A stretch of DNA of 64,000 bases from Bedellia somnulentella (Eukaryota > Arthropoda > Insecta > Lepidoptera > Bedelliidae). The stretch's first letter is position 1. Each line of letters begins with the position of its first letter. The notes beneath the pieces were generated by a model that was not told the DNA's origin, made no database searches, and worked only from the letters and a program-made list of their open reading frames with translations. The DNA lies in NCBI GenBank assembly GCA_963576735.1, contig OY755170.1, positions 18,522,875 to 18,586,874 of the forward strand, read 5' to 3'. Position numbers and translations under genes: made by a program. Positions 23,701 to 32,113 of this stretch are shown here, piece after piece.

Positions 23701-26700
23701 AAAAGCAACACGGAGACAGCGATAAAGCGCGCCACTTATAGTATAAGATCCCGCTGCTAAATCTCTACGTTCATAACGTACAAAGTCAAACACACATTTG
23801 AACGTAAGTTTATGAATAGGAGAATACACTGACAAGACGCAGCCAGGCAAAAGTGTTATAATGTATATATTATAATTTTTTTGTGTTTTTCCAATATATT
23901 AATTACGTTAAACTTATCTAGATCAGATAGAAAACATTCTTATAAAGGCGAGGGTCCGAAGTGAGAAGAATAAAAGAGCATCTCATACATGCTATAGAAT
24001 AATTAATGTAAGGGAAGCAAGAGAAGTTTTTCAAGATGGTACTAAGTGGCGATCGATAGTCTCTGCCTACCCCAATGGGAATAATGGGCGTGAGTATAGG
24101 TAAGTAAGTAAGTATTAAAAAAATATAAATGTTGTTATTATTAAGTCATAAAATATAAAAAGAAACAATAGCACAATTTGTGAAATATATTTGGATATAT
24201 CGCGTTTTTAACAGATGGCAACCCTAATTTGCGGCCGCTTTTTCACAGGCAGCTATGTATTATCATATTAGGAAAAAAAATTGCTTTAATTTCATATAAG
24301 AAATATGCGTGTAACTTATTAACGTATAAAACACTCCAAAATATAACCTACTTACACCTGGCTGCGAGGTAGTTGCGGCCGAATTTACAACGGCACCCAT
24401 GGATTTTTATATTCTTTATATACACTGCTATGATGGGGATGTTATTATATTTCGAAAACAAGTGAACGAAATTTGTCTCCAAAAAATAATAAACATTAAT
24501 TAAATTAAAATTACTTGCGGCCACTTTTGCCTGGCTGCGTCTTGTCAGTGTATTCTCCTATTCATAAACTTATGTTAAAATGTGTGTTTGACTTTGTACG
24601 TTATGAACGTAGAGATTCAGCAGCGGGATCTTATACTATTATCATGTCGTAGATTCTCATGGGGCGAAAAGTGGGCTGGAGAGACCCGCCATAGCACAAT
24701 GAATGTTTTCGGACGAATGAAAGAAAAGTTCGATGAAGTTTTGGAATTCATTTGGTGATGTAGTGAGTAAGTGTGATTTAAATGAAAGGATTATATATAA
24801 TGTTAGGGGGATTTTAATGGTTGGGTTGGTGTGACACGCAGCGATCGTGAAAGAGTATTAGGCAAATATGGATATTACATGGTGAATGAAAATGATGATA
24901 AATTGTTTGCAGTATATATGGAAAGGAATCTTGGTGTTAATAACACTATTTAAACACAAAGATATCCACGTATACATGTATACAAGGCATCGTGGTAGCG
25001 AGAAAAGTGTAATAGACTTTGTGACTGTGGATAAAATTTGTTGACAAGTTTATAAAGATTTCCTCGTCATATCACGAGTAAGGGGTCTGTCCAAGCTTTG
25101 GCGTCTTAGGACAAGAGTGTCAACTACTGAAAGTACAAGAATAAAAGTAGAAAATTTGGTAGATAATGAAAAAAATGGGAGATTGAGAACCTGGTTGAAC
25201 GACTTAGTTGCGTAGAATAGACGGGGATGATATGAAAATAAAAGAAAACTAAATGTCCGACGCTAGTGCACTCACTTGCTCACTAGCAAAAGGAATAATC
25301 GAACATCAAGTTAGTGGGATTAAAAATTTGAAAGATGCGATGAATAAAAAGAAGAAAGCATGGCTCGATTTACTAACAATCAGAGCTTGTAAATGAATGT
25401 GTGTGTATAAATGACGAGAAATTAGAATGTTTTTGTTCATGAAAGCATCATGTGGGGGTTATTTATTAGATCGAATTCAAATGCGAGATCTGGACGAATG
25501 GAGCGAAAAGGAACTCTCAGATGACTTCCAAAGTAATCAATTTTTTTTGAAACTACTTCAGACGTGAAAGGGGAGTTTCACAAAACACAAGTTCAAGTGT
25601 GATGAAGGATGAAAAAGGTTAACTAATGGATGGAACAAGAATAAAAAGAGTGGAAGGATTAATTTGAGGGTCTCTTTGGAAAAGAGGGTGATCAAGCAAT
25701 TGATAGCGAAGTACCATAATTGTGACGAGGTAATGGGTGACGTGTCTGAAAGTGTCATAAGTATGTAAGAAATTGTAAAAACCCAGAAAAGTATGAAACT
25801 AGGGAAAACGGCAGGGTATGATAGGGTACGTGTCGAAATGCTGATTGATAGTAAAGGGCTTGTGGCTTTATGGCTACTTCCTATTTCAGGAGTGCTGGGC
25901 ACTTGGCAAAGTACCAAAAATTGGTGTATTGGTAAATTAGTTCCAAGAGATCTCGCCGGGCCGCGTTTTCCGGCATCACAACCCGGCGGTCTGTGTTGAA
26001 AGGAGCATGACTATTTTATGTATGAAAACTAGACTGCCGACATATGTCAGCGGCCCGGCGGGCTAACTGTGTATTGCGATTAAGTCATTTGAATGAAATG
26101 GAATGAGAGTGAATATGGGCAAAACCAAGACAAAGGCGTTTGAGAGCGACGTGAGATTGTTATAGGTGGCAAGAAAGTGGAACAAGGAAATAATTTGTAC
26201 ATCTGGGGAGTTTGTCTTTAGGGATGGAAAATGTGAGGAAGACATCGAAAGGAGAGTCAAAAAGGGAAATGCTGTGAATTGAGCCATGAACGGTTTGATA
26301 TTGAGCCAGTCGCTGCTGTCAGAAAAGGATTGAATTGCTGTTCATAATGCTGTTCTGGTTCCCACGCTGATGTTATGTAGTGAATGTTGGGCATGGCAGA
26401 AGCATAAAAGTAGAGTTAATGCAGTGGAAATGAGATCCGTCGGAAGCATATGTAATGTAATGTTGTGTGATAGACTAAGAAATAGTATGATTCGTGAACG
26501 AAGTGTGAAAGATGACGTATGACGTAGTATGCAAGATAGAAAAAGGAATATTAAGGTGGTTTGGGTTGGGCACATAGAAAGGATGGATGACCGTAAAGTG
26601 TATTGTTAGTAGAGGAAGGCCTTGTTAAACGTTTCTAGACCAGATAGAAAACTATCTTATAAAGGCGGGGGACCTAAATGAGAAGAATAAGAGCATGTAT

Positions 26701-29700
26701 GAGAAGAACAATAAATGTAATGGATGCAAGAGAGATTCTTCAAGATCTTGGCGATCAATAGTCTCTGATAGATAAGTTCTCAAAATCAGTAAAAAGTTAA
26801 ATAAAGTTTTTTAAGGAAATCAATTAGTTAACAGACGGACTAATTAATTTGTAATTATATTACTGTTTGTTTTCAGAGCTGTGAATGGCCTTAATGGTTT
26901 CGAATTAGAAGGTACTAGACTTAAGGTAGAACCCGTGGAACAAAATGTACGCGGAGGAAGACGCGGGCGGCCGGGTGGCGGCCGTGGCGGCGGTCCCCAG
27001 GGTGCTGGCAGACCCACCGACTTTCCCTTACGGTTGCTGGTGCAGAGTGACATGGTCGGCGCCATCATTGGTCGCCAGGGTAGCACCATTCGGCTCATAA
27101 CGCAACAAAGCCGAGCTAGAGTTGACGTACACCGTAAAGAAAATGTTGGCTCACTTGAAAAGGCTATCACAATTTATGGTAATCCTGAGAACTGTACGAA
27201 TGCTTGTCGAAAAATTCTGGAAGTAATGCAACAGGAGGCCACCAACACGAATAAAGGGTAAAAGTTAATTATGTGTAATTTAATATCATTCTTTATTTGT
27301 TTGTAACATTCTCATAATGATTGTATCTTTACAGCGAAATATGCCTGAAAATACTAGCACACAACAATTTGATTGGAAGAATCATAGGAAAAGGTGGTAA
27401 CACAATCAAGAGAATCATGCAAGAAACTGACAGTAAAATCACAGTTTCCTCTATCAACGATATAAATAGCTTTAATTTGGAGAGAATTATCACAGTAAAA
27501 GGAAGTATTGAAAACATGGCAAAAGCTGAATCTTTAATATCAGCCAAACTACGTCAAAGCTATGAAAACGATTTGCAGGTATTTAATATGCAATTATAAT
27601 GTATGTCGATCAACTATATAATTTAGCTGTAATTGTTAACGTATTCCTTATATTTAGGTTTTGGCGCCACAGAGTGTGATGTTCCCGGGTCTACATCCCG
27701 TAGCTATGATGTCAACCGGGCGTGGCTTTTGTGGAGCACCACCACCGTTTGGACCGCCTATGTATGCACCTTTACCAGGACAGGGAGGTGCCCAGCAAGG
27801 AGCTGGCGATTCACAGGTGTGCATTATAATTATAAATAGAATTTATAAATATTCATATAAAATACCGTAAGCGTTCCTGATATTGAGTTCTAATTAATGT
27901 TTCTTTTAAGCAGGAAACAACATACCTCTACATACCAAATAATGCTGTCGGAGCTATAATAGGAACAAAGGGCTCCCATATTCGCTACATTATTAGGTTT
28001 AGTTCGGCATCAGTGAAAATTGCTCCACTGGAACAAGATAAACAACCTGAAGGACCCAATGCACAACCAGAAAGAAAAGTCACAATAGTTGGCAGCCCTG
28101 AAGCACAATGGAAGGTATTTATAGATATTATATTTATTTGAAAGATTGCGTTAAGAAAACGCTTGTGGTGTGGAGTTAAGTTAAAGATAAGTCGTGTGGA
28201 GTATGGCTCTTTAACACGGTCCGGTTAGCGTTGACCCGGTGCCGGCATCAGGTCACAAATGTGCGAACCTGCCGGAAAATCTGTGCCGCCAGTCCGTATG
28301 GAGGCTAATGAAGAAAGATATTAGCGATACATTTCGACGCTCAGAAGATCATCCACGCGGCTCAAAGACCAGGCTCGGCACGCGCGTCGGGATTTGTCTC
28401 ATGGCCCAGCTTCATCACAGGGGGGTTCGTCCGCCCCGGTCATTGGCCACCTCCCCAGGCGATGGAGGGAGGGGTGGCTATCCCCATTTCTGGGGAAAAC
28501 TCCTCACCCTCGGGACCGATGTCGGGGCGGTGGGCAATGGAAAGGGCCAAGACACGCGAGTTCCCGGGGCAGTGGTCGCCCGTCGGGCGGTCGTGCGTGT
28601 AGCGGGGCGATTCCGCAAAGGTACTCGTAGCGACAGTTGTCCGCCCGGTCGTACAAACGACGGGCCAACCCCACCACGAACTCCTCCACGGTCTCGACCC
28701 GGAGATCACGATGTATCGTGCTGTTACGCACGTACCGCCCCGCTTTCACCAATTGGCGGAGCACCGTGTTTCTGAACCCTCTGCAAGCGTAGCTTGTTTT
28801 GGGTGGAGAGTAGGCCATACCAGGTCGGCGCCGCGTAGGTCAGGCGGGAGCGTATACATGTTTTATATATACGCAGTTTGGGTCGTAGTGGCAGGTCGAG
28901 TCGAGCACCGGCCGCAAGACCGACCGGGCCCCGAGGGCTCTAAGGCGGACGTGGTCCACTATAGAACCCATACGGAGATTGCGGTCGATCTTGCAGCCCA
29001 GGTAGTTGACCGAGGTCTGCCACTCGATGCTCTCGCCGCACAACGTCAGCGGCGCGAGCCCGGTCAGCCGTCTCACCCTGGTGATCAGGGCGGCCGTCTT
29101 CCCGACGTTGACGGCCGTCCTCCACCGACCAAGCCAAGCCGGCAGGAATCCAGGACACGTTGCATCTTGGCAACCGCTACCCGGGGCCGACGTGACAGGG
29201 TTGGGGGAGAATTGGCTCTCGAAATGATCCGCCAATATCGCGGCACGGTCCGACGCGGAGTAGCAGCGTTTGCCACCCGGTCGAAGATGGGACAGACCGG
29301 GGCCGGAGCTCGGCTGAGCTTACTGTTCAGCCGATAGAGGGTGGCGTCGTCCTCAGAGGTCTTCTCCACTCCAACACAACGTTCTCAATGAGGTTTTCTC
29401 ACGACCACCCTCGGAACTCCGTTATCGCATCCTTGATAAAGGATGTGCTAGCATTTAGCTGCCTCTTCAGAGCCGGACAGCGACAGCGCGACCATTGGCG
29501 GCTCCCGCTTGTCGCGTAGCTTCCACCGGAGGTGCTCCGGCAGGAGGTGGCGACCCGCGAGAGCCGGTTGAGGCCGGGCTATTGTTGCGCCAACCTTGGC
29601 CGACGCAATGGCCGAAGCTAAAGCCTCGGCCAGCTCGTCGACGTCGGTGGCGCACGATTTCCCCCTCGTTGGGTGAAACTCCTCCATTTTGGAGGAGTAT

Positions 29701-31615
29701 ACATCCCCGTCAATCTTGACCCGGGTGGGAAGGGGATGCCGGAAGTCAGTGTTCATTCCGAGAGCCAGAAGAACGGGGAGCTGCTGCGTGTCAGCGTCAT
29801 ACAGCACCTCGATCGCCGTCGGGCATGTTATTCCCGACAGTACAGCACCTCGATCGCCGTCGGGCATGTTATTCCCGACAGCAAAGCTATATCCAGGACA
29901 TCGGGAAGATGCTTCGGGTTGGCCGGGTAGTGCGTCGGGGTGCAGGGGGCAACGACCGTATAGTCGTTGTCCTCCGCATCCCTCAGCAGTCCCCGCCCAG
30001 CTGAATTGTAGGTGGCCGAATTCCACTGCGGATGCTTGGCGTTGAAGTTGCCTAACACCACAGTGGCGGTACGGCCATCCACTTTGTTACGGATGTCCTG
30101 GGGATAGAAGGGGTCGTCAGGCGGTTTGTAGGCGGCGTACACCTTGATTAACTTACATTTTTCCGTTTCTTTTGTATTAATAAAATGATAACTCGTGCTT
30201 AAATTTGAATATTAGCTCCAATAAGTGAAAACAGAGCTCTGGACACGGAGGAATATTATGCTTTAATTTTGTATAAAAACCTTACATTATGGCCTTTTAG
30301 AAATCCAAGCAATAACTAACTAGGCCGAGGCTATTTTCACACCAGTTTTTATATTAATAATGGTTTTACGGCCCTGGTTTCTTGATTTTTGAGCCAACCG
30401 AAAATCGATGTTAACTTACGATACGAATGACTCCCTTACTAAAAGTATAAAACAAAGCACAATTAAGATTTTTTTCAGTAGCTTTAAATTGAATATTACT
30501 TGTAAAGTAAACTGTTTTGTTTCGATACTTGTTCTGCAACCTAAGATTCCAGTAATTTTCAGTTTTTGCTTGTACTACTACAACAGCTCACAAGTCACAA
30601 CCCATAACATTACTATCATCCCACATTAGAATCAATTAAATATAAGCGAGAAAATTAAATAAAACACTATAAAACAATCCATTAATTTCATATTCATCCA
30701 TCCATCGATCCATCTACGTCAATCTTCGGTGTCAATAGCCAAACATTGACGGAAACGTCAACTAAATCTCACAGCTAATCTTCCCGCCAAAAGATTCTCA
30801 TTATTTTCGGTCGAATCAGCAGTCAAATATTAATAAGACTTACCTATTTATAGATTAGAGTATCATATTGTAATGTATATACATAGTTTTAATTTACTTC
30901 ATCATTATTATTACTATTTCATTGCACCGACGACGATGGTTCATTTTCTTATCGATAACGGGTCTGCGCGTACGCCCCTTACGCCCCTCACTATGATTTA
31001 CGACCGAGTTTACACAGACGAAAAACATTTAGTATAGTTGGTAGGCATACAGATATGAGTGATATGACACATGTAAGTCGTTGGGGATTTTAGTGTAAAA
31101 ACATCATTACAGGAGTTTGAAATTTTTTCATGTGACTAACATTATTTTTTTTTTGTTAAAGGCCCAGTACCTGATCTTTGAGAAGATGCGTGAAGAGGGT
31201 TTCATGTCCGGATCTGACGATGTCCGACTGACAGTTGAGATTGTTGTACCATCGTCGCAAGTGGGTCGCATCATAGGAAAAGGAGGTAAACAATTAAAAT
31301 GGAGAACAAGTTTAGGTTTCTTAAATCCCTATCTGATTGCATATCTACTTCATTGCATCGATGTTAAATCAGTGATCGTAATCGTATATTTAGTTAGGTT
31401 ATTTTAAAATAAATATTTGATCTACTAGATAACGTATGATTTAAGTGAACGCAGTTAGTAATGTAGTAATGTGCGTTGCAGGTCAGAACGTGCGCGAGTT
31501 GCAGCGCGTGACGGGCTCGCTCATCAAGCTCCCGGAGCAGCCGCAGCAGCCGGGCGGCGGCTCGCAGGACCCGGACACCACCGTGCACATCGTCGGGCCG
31601 TTCTACAGCGTGCAG
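6113..31615 (+). CDS. Imp: Imp: IGF-II mRNA-binding protein (two RRM, four KH), last exon missing
   Basis: Imp is a cytoplasmic RNA-binding protein that controls localisation, stability and translation of target mRNAs. Nine exons join without frame conflict: 6113-6317, 6412-6469, 22845-23015, 26877-27257, 27335-27578, 27658-27816, 27914-28114, 31162-31285, 31482-31615, giving 559 residues. RRM1 is about 12-85 (RNP2 LYIGNL 14-19, RNP1 RGGYAFVDF 46-54). RRM2 is about 91-165. An RGG/G-rich linker is 168-190. KH1-KH4 have GxxG loops at 210-213 (GRQG), 290-293 (GKGG), 423-426 (GTKG) and 512-515 (GKGG). All introns are GT-AG. The conserved end after ...VGPFYSVQ is not found and probably lies in the gap at 31845-32044. 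I start at the first ATG of exon 1; the in-frame ATG at residue 11 is an alternative. In Bombyx this gene is Z-linked and promotes male dsx splicing (established knowledge); the same role here is inference. Confidence 0.95.
6412..6469 (+). CDS. Imp: Imp exon 2 (end of RRM1)
   Basis: A 58-nt exon after TTTTTTTAAG, ending at a GTAAGT donor. It completes Gly69 and adds [18 protein letters not shown] plus two bases of Ile88. This is the last strand of RRM1 and the start of the inter-RRM linker. It is too short to appear as a free open frame; phase and RRM homology identify it. Confidence 0.88.
7070..7163 (-). mobile_element. Helitron-like 5' end fragment
   Basis: Inverted relative of 5485-5570: read on the minus strand it gives TATATAAAAGAAAGTGGTG, TTAGTTACACTATTTATAAC and ATGAACCGATATGGCTGAAA. 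It lies in Imp intron 2. The rest of 6470-8190 shows no recognisable gene. Confidence 0.55.
8193..9225 (+). pseudogene. Decayed Gypsy-type retrotransposon gag to protease
   Basis: An ATG frame at 8193-8462 encodes a gag-like start with the motif [20 protein letters not shown], matching the PFWxxxPxLWFxxxEA signature of insect Ty3/Gypsy gag. Beyond the stop the reading frame changes but continues the family order: [39 protein letters not shown]. At 9030-9215 come [17 protein letters not shown] and KTLELNLGL segments typical of the retroviral-type aspartic protease, although the DTGA catalytic motif is destroyed (CRADCAV). Multiple stops and frameshifts make it inactive. No LTRs are visible and similarity stops near 9225, so this is an internal relic within Imp intron 2. 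Confidence 0.78.
9270..9315. repeat. Perfect 20-bp hairpin
   Basis: Positions 9270-9289 (GTGTACTACGAAATTAGAGA) and 9296-9315 are exact reverse complements with a 6-nt loop. It lies within an Imp intron next to the Gypsy relic. It may be a MITE remnant; the 20-bp stem is short for a pre-microRNA. Confidence 0.8.
9320..10480. other. Imp intron 2, no feature seen
   Basis: AT-rich intronic sequence without recognisable coding, RNA or repeat structure. Confidence 0.5.
10560..10714 (+). promoter_or_regulatory. Candidate internal promoter and 5' UTR for the short Imp isoform
   Basis: This stretch is clearly more GC-rich than its surroundings and immediately precedes the 10715 ATG. GTTCAGTATC near 10597-10606 contains TCAGT, the arthropod initiator core. 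No TATA box is apparent. This is inference from position and composition only. Confidence 0.35.
10715..10773 (+). CDS. Imp: Candidate alternative first coding exon of Imp
   Basis: An ATG in an excellent context (TTTCAACCATGG) opens 19 codons, [19 protein letters not shown], then CT before a strong GTAAGT donor. The exon therefore ends in phase 2, exactly the phase of exon 2. Joining it to exon 3 (22845) gives ...[15 protein letters not shown] with no frame shift and would skip RRM1 completely. The acidic, Gly/Ser-rich start resembles no domain. It could instead be the first exon of an unrelated gene, but no other acceptor-bearing coding exon is seen before exon 3. Confidence 0.62.
11565..11607. 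repeat. (TA)n microsatellite
   Basis: About 21 TA units in Imp intron 2. Confidence 0.95.
11960..12300 (-). repeat. tRNA-derived SINE (minus strand)
   Basis: On the minus strand the head reads GACTGCCTCCGTGGTCGCTT, followed by GGTCTCGGGTTCGATCCTCG, which contains a perfect RNA polymerase III B box (GGTTCGATCC). The body (CCCAGTGTGGAAGGATATTG, TCGGAGGGCACGTTAAGCCA) is a common lepidopteran SINE body. Confidence 0.75.
12608..12740 (+). mobile_element. GCAAGCACGAGC MITE, copy A
   Basis: Ends are GCAAGCACGAGC and GCTCGTGCTTGC. The body has TATTTTATCGACACGATAAC, GAATGAGATGGCAGTATACG, and GCTTTATCCCACGCGATAAC. About 130 bp, no coding capacity. Two more copies lie at 13343 and 15222. Confidence 0.88.
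12935..13015 (-). repeat. SINE-like repeat family (copy 4, 3' part)
   Basis: Inverted copy: ACTCACGGCTATATTTCCCT, AGAAGGGGTAGCCAGAGCTA and CAGTTTTGGAAGTTGAG match the end of the 57670-57915 repeat. Confidence 0.7.
13343..13471 (+). mobile_element. GCAAGCACGAGC MITE, copy B
   Basis: Nearly identical to copy A. It ends exactly where the left arm of the foldback element at 13472 begins. Confidence 0.88.
13472..14215. mobile_element. Foldback element with long inverted arms
   Basis: The right arm (about 13960-14207) is nearly the exact inverse of 13472-13626 plus 13769-13865. The left arm carries an extra roughly 142-bp block (13627-13768) bounded by repeats of CTCCAGCCAGCGG. The right end is CGTGCTTGC, related to the MITE terminus on the left. 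No protein is encoded. Confidence 0.8.
14681..14715. repeat. (TA)n microsatellite
   Basis: TATATGTA followed by about 14 TA units. Confidence 0.9.
15121..15500 (+). mobile_element. LINE 3' end, interrupted by a MITE
   Basis: Translation gives [18 protein letters not shown] and [10 protein letters not shown], the C-terminal tail of the endonuclease-RT LINE also present at 24655-26790. After the MITE at 15222-15358 it resumes and ends near GGCGATCAATAGTCGCTGC. Confidence 0.75.
15222..15358 (-). mobile_element. GCAAGCACGAGC MITE, copy C
   Basis: Inverted copy, GCAAGCACGAGCC to GCGCTCGTGCTTGC, inserted in the LINE 3' fragment. Confidence 0.87.
15502..16366. mobile_element. Possible hAT-like element with TAGGGATGCACCG end
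   Basis: Left end TAGGGATGCACCGAAATTCG, right end ACATTCGGTAGTGG then TACATCCTAG. Subterminal ACCGAATATTCTGCCGAAT-type repeats lie at both ends. No target duplication could be matched, so the limits are uncertain. Confidence 0.45.
15668..16015 (+). repeat. tRNA-derived SINE, second family
   Basis: Head ACGTGATAGCACAGTGGGTA resembles an A-box region, and GTGTTCTAAATCCTGAT is a degraded B box. The body (GTGAGGAAACCCACATGGCT, GTGACAGTGTATTCGTACGA, GTTCAGAAGTATTAGTACTT) recurs inverted at 47955-48310. Confidence 0.75.
17404..17630. mobile_element. MITE with 40-bp inverted ends and duplicated right arm
   Basis: AAAAGTGCTAACAGACGATC and onward to GCGCGCACCA (17406-17448) is inverted at 17583-17627. 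The inner 32 bp of the right arm occur a second time at 17521-17552, so the element has one left and two right arms. Confidence 0.8.
17631..19268. other. Imp intron 2, little recognisable
   Basis: Contains a short 3' piece of the SINE-like family at 17810-17850 (TTAGCTCTGGCTACCCCTTC). The rest shows no gene, RNA or clear repeat boundary. Confidence 0.5.
19984..21183. mobile_element. hAT element (CAGTGTTGCCAAC ends) inside the MITE
   Basis: Exactly 1200 bp, from CAGTGTTGCCAAC to GTTGGCAACACTG, flanked by the 8-bp duplication TGTGTGAA (19976-19983 and 21184-21191). The intact MITE copy at 39713-40206 shows the unfilled site with one TGTGTGAA. Subterminal AGTAGCCTAA and GGCGA words repeat near both ends. 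No transposase is encoded; a tRNA-SINE sits inside. Confidence 0.93.
20235..20530 (+). repeat. tRNA-derived SINE with cloverleaf head
   Basis: Positions 20424-20493 read ATGATAGCTCAATTGGCAGA, then a GGTTCGATTCC B box, ending in CCTGTGTCGA. The A box is TAGCTCAATTGG. The leader TGAATGTTTTTGTTAATGAA is shared with the copies at 41105 and 44515, so it belongs to the SINE. The tail is CTTTCTTTC. Confidence 0.83.
21472..22384. other. Imp intron 2, no gene
   Basis: 22080-22100 (GTGGGGATCGAACCCAACC) is an inverted B-box-like word, probably another degraded SINE. Nothing else is recognised. Confidence 0.45.
22385..22535 (+). mobile_element. Solo end of terminal-hairpin transposon family
   Basis: AATACGGTATTGAGTCCACG, CTGCAGAGCTGTTAAGTTCA and ATGCTCCGCAGTTACACTGG are shared with 37525-37690, 48625-48780 and 53240-53354. 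Here the final hairpin is collapsed (GGGTGAACAGCGGAGCAT). Confidence 0.75.
22845..23015 (+). CDS. Imp: Imp exon 3 (RRM2, main part)
   Basis: Begins after TGTATTCACAG; the first base completes Ile88. Encodes [18 protein letters not shown] and onward to SPEQAQ, with RNP2 VLISGL and RNP1-like AVHITF. It ends at CT|GTGAGT in phase 2. The open frame extends upstream of the acceptor, but phase with exon 2 and family homology favour this start. Confidence 0.92.
23735..24645. repeat. Inverted repeat pair (about 118-bp arms) in Imp intron 3
   Basis: The left arm 23735-23853 (TATAAGATCCCGCTGCTAAA to GACGCAGCCAGGCAAAAG) is inverted at 24525-24645. The arms are highly similar and enclose about 670 bp containing a LINE tail and AT-rich sequence. 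It is probably a foldback-type DNA element. Confidence 0.78.
23925..24112 (+). mobile_element. LINE 3' tail
   Basis: Encodes [19 protein letters not shown] and [20 protein letters not shown], the C-terminal end of the LINE at 24655-26790, and finishes in a GTAAGTAAGTA tail. Confidence 0.8.
24655..26790 (+). mobile_element. Decayed endonuclease-RT LINE with internal deletion
   Basis: On the plus strand, in three frames with many stops, the order is: endonuclease ([29 protein letters not shown]), linker, RT start ([26 protein letters not shown]), then directly the post-RT part ([42 protein letters not shown]) and the tail (RWFG, SRGRP, FLDQIEN). The RT palm with the ADD motif is absent, so the copy is internally deleted as well as degraded. 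A short GC-rich element at 25954-26062 sits at the deletion point. The family matches the fragments at 15121, 23925, 37940 and 50540. Confidence 0.8.
25954..26062. mobile_element. Small GC-rich element with inverted ends inside the LINE
   Basis: CGCCGGGCCGC at the left end is inverted as GCGGCCCGGCGGG at the right. About 108 bp, breaking the LINE frame after GKLVPRD. Confidence 0.6.
26877..27257 (+). CDS. Imp: Imp exon 4 (end of RRM2, RGG linker, KH1)
   Basis: Starts after GTTTGTTTTCAG; the first base completes Leu145. Encodes [18 protein letters not shown] (end of RRM2), the RGG-rich stretch [16 protein letters not shown], and KH1 with [16 protein letters not shown]. It ends AAAGG|GTAAAA in phase 2. 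The reverse-strand open frame over this exon is a shadow. Confidence 0.96.
27335..27578 (+). CDS. Imp: Imp exon 5 (KH2)
   Basis: After TCTTTACAG. Encodes KH2 with [20 protein letters not shown] and continues to SYENDLQ. Ends in phase 0 at CAG|GTATTT. Confidence 0.96.
27658..27816 (+). CDS. Imp: Imp exon 6 (Pro/Gly linker)
   Basis: A 159-nt exon in phase 0, after TATATTTAG and before CAG|GTGTGC. It encodes the flexible linker between the KH1-KH2 and KH3-KH4 pairs ([19 protein letters not shown]). Its length is a multiple of three, so skipping it would keep the frame. Confidence 0.93.
27914..28114 (+). CDS. Imp: Imp exon 7 (KH3), NAGNAG acceptor
   Basis: Encodes [20 protein letters not shown] and on to SPEAQWK, KH3 with the GTKG loop. 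The acceptor reads TTTTAAGCAG|GAA, a tandem NAGNAG site: use of the first AG (exon start 27911) adds one Gln. Ends in phase 0 at AAG|GTATTT. Confidence 0.95.
28210..30145 (-). mobile_element. Jockey-clade LINE, internally deleted, GC-rich
   Basis: Read on the minus strand from 30145: endonuclease C-terminus ([38 protein letters not shown]), spacer ([34 protein letters not shown]), then [29 protein letters not shown], a jump, [32 protein letters not shown], and the tail [16 protein letters not shown]. The RT core with the YADD box is missing between about 29200 and 29100. Frameshifts and a 41-bp tandem duplication (29821-29880) break the endonuclease part. The high GC against the AT-rich intron marks recent arrival. 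Large plus-strand open frames here are shadows caused by GC content. Confidence 0.85.
30150..31161. other. Imp intron 7, no feature seen
   Basis: AT-rich intron sequence without recognisable repeat boundaries or coding sequence. Confidence 0.5.
31162..31285 (+). CDS. Imp: Imp exon 8 (end of KH3, start of KH4)
   Basis: After TTTTGTTAAAG. Encodes [18 protein letters not shown], then [20 protein letters not shown], the first half of KH4. It ends GGAG|GTAAAC in phase 1, splitting the second Gly of the GKGG loop. Confidence 0.95.
31482..31615 (+). CDS. Imp: Imp exon 9 (rest of KH4)
   Basis: After GTGCGTTGCAG. Encodes [19 protein letters not shown], a Gln/Pro/Gly stretch and [13 protein letters not shown], ending CAG|GTAAAT in phase 0. 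The final helix of KH4 must come from a further exon. Its third positions are much more GC-rich than in the other exons. Confidence 0.95.
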
Positions 31616-31844
31616 GTAAATTGCATTCTTTCATTATGCTATATGCGAACGTAGTTTCTTATTTCTATGTCTTTATTGTGAGACCTAGACAATAACAATA
31701 AATTGAATGCTATGAGTTGACAAAGCCAAAACCAATGACGCTATTGTGAATTATGACAGTATGTGATATATTTTTATTGGCGTTAGTTTATTTGTATACT
31801 AATTCTGTACAGCTTTTTCCTGAACGTGTTTTGTTATGTGCATA

Positions 31845-32044
31845 NNNNNNNNNNNNNNNNNNNNNNNNNNNNNNNNNNNNNNNNNNNNNNNNNNNNNNNN
31901 NNNNNNNNNNNNNNNNNNNNNNNNNNNNNNNNNNNNNNNNNNNNNNNNNNNNNNNNNNNNNNNNNNNNNNNNNNNNNNNNNNNNNNNNNNNNNNNNNNNN
32001 NNNNNNNNNNNNNNNNNNNNNNNNNNNNNNNNNNNNNNNNNNNN
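31845..32044. other. Assembly gap (200 N)
   Basis: Exactly 200 N, a conventional length for a gap of unknown size. The missing Imp terminal coding exon most likely lies here. Open frames reported across it are artefacts. Confidence 0.97.
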
Positions 32045-32105
32045 ATTCCTTTGAGTAAGACGAAACGCATATTACGCGCTATTTGCGCTATATGTTTTAT
32101 CTTCT

Positions 32106-32113
32106 CTACCTCA
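32106..32113 (+). promoter_or_regulatory. let-7 seed-match octamer (site 1)
   Basis: CTACCTCA is the perfect 8-mer complement of the let-7 seed. It overlaps a possible splice acceptor (TTCTCTACCTCAG), so it may be intronic. Confidence 0.35.

Noticed and set aside
26844..27170. Minus-strand open frame of 108 codons
   Set aside because: Exact shadow of Imp exon 4 (KH1).
28239..29337. Long plus-strand open frames (178 and 208 codons)
   Set aside because: They lie antisense to the Jockey LINE and arise from its high GC content; no domain is recognisable.
31812..31844. Terminal Imp exon starting at CTGTACAG|CTTTTTCC
   Set aside because: The acceptor is reasonable, but the encoded LFPERVLLC does not resemble the conserved end of KH4.
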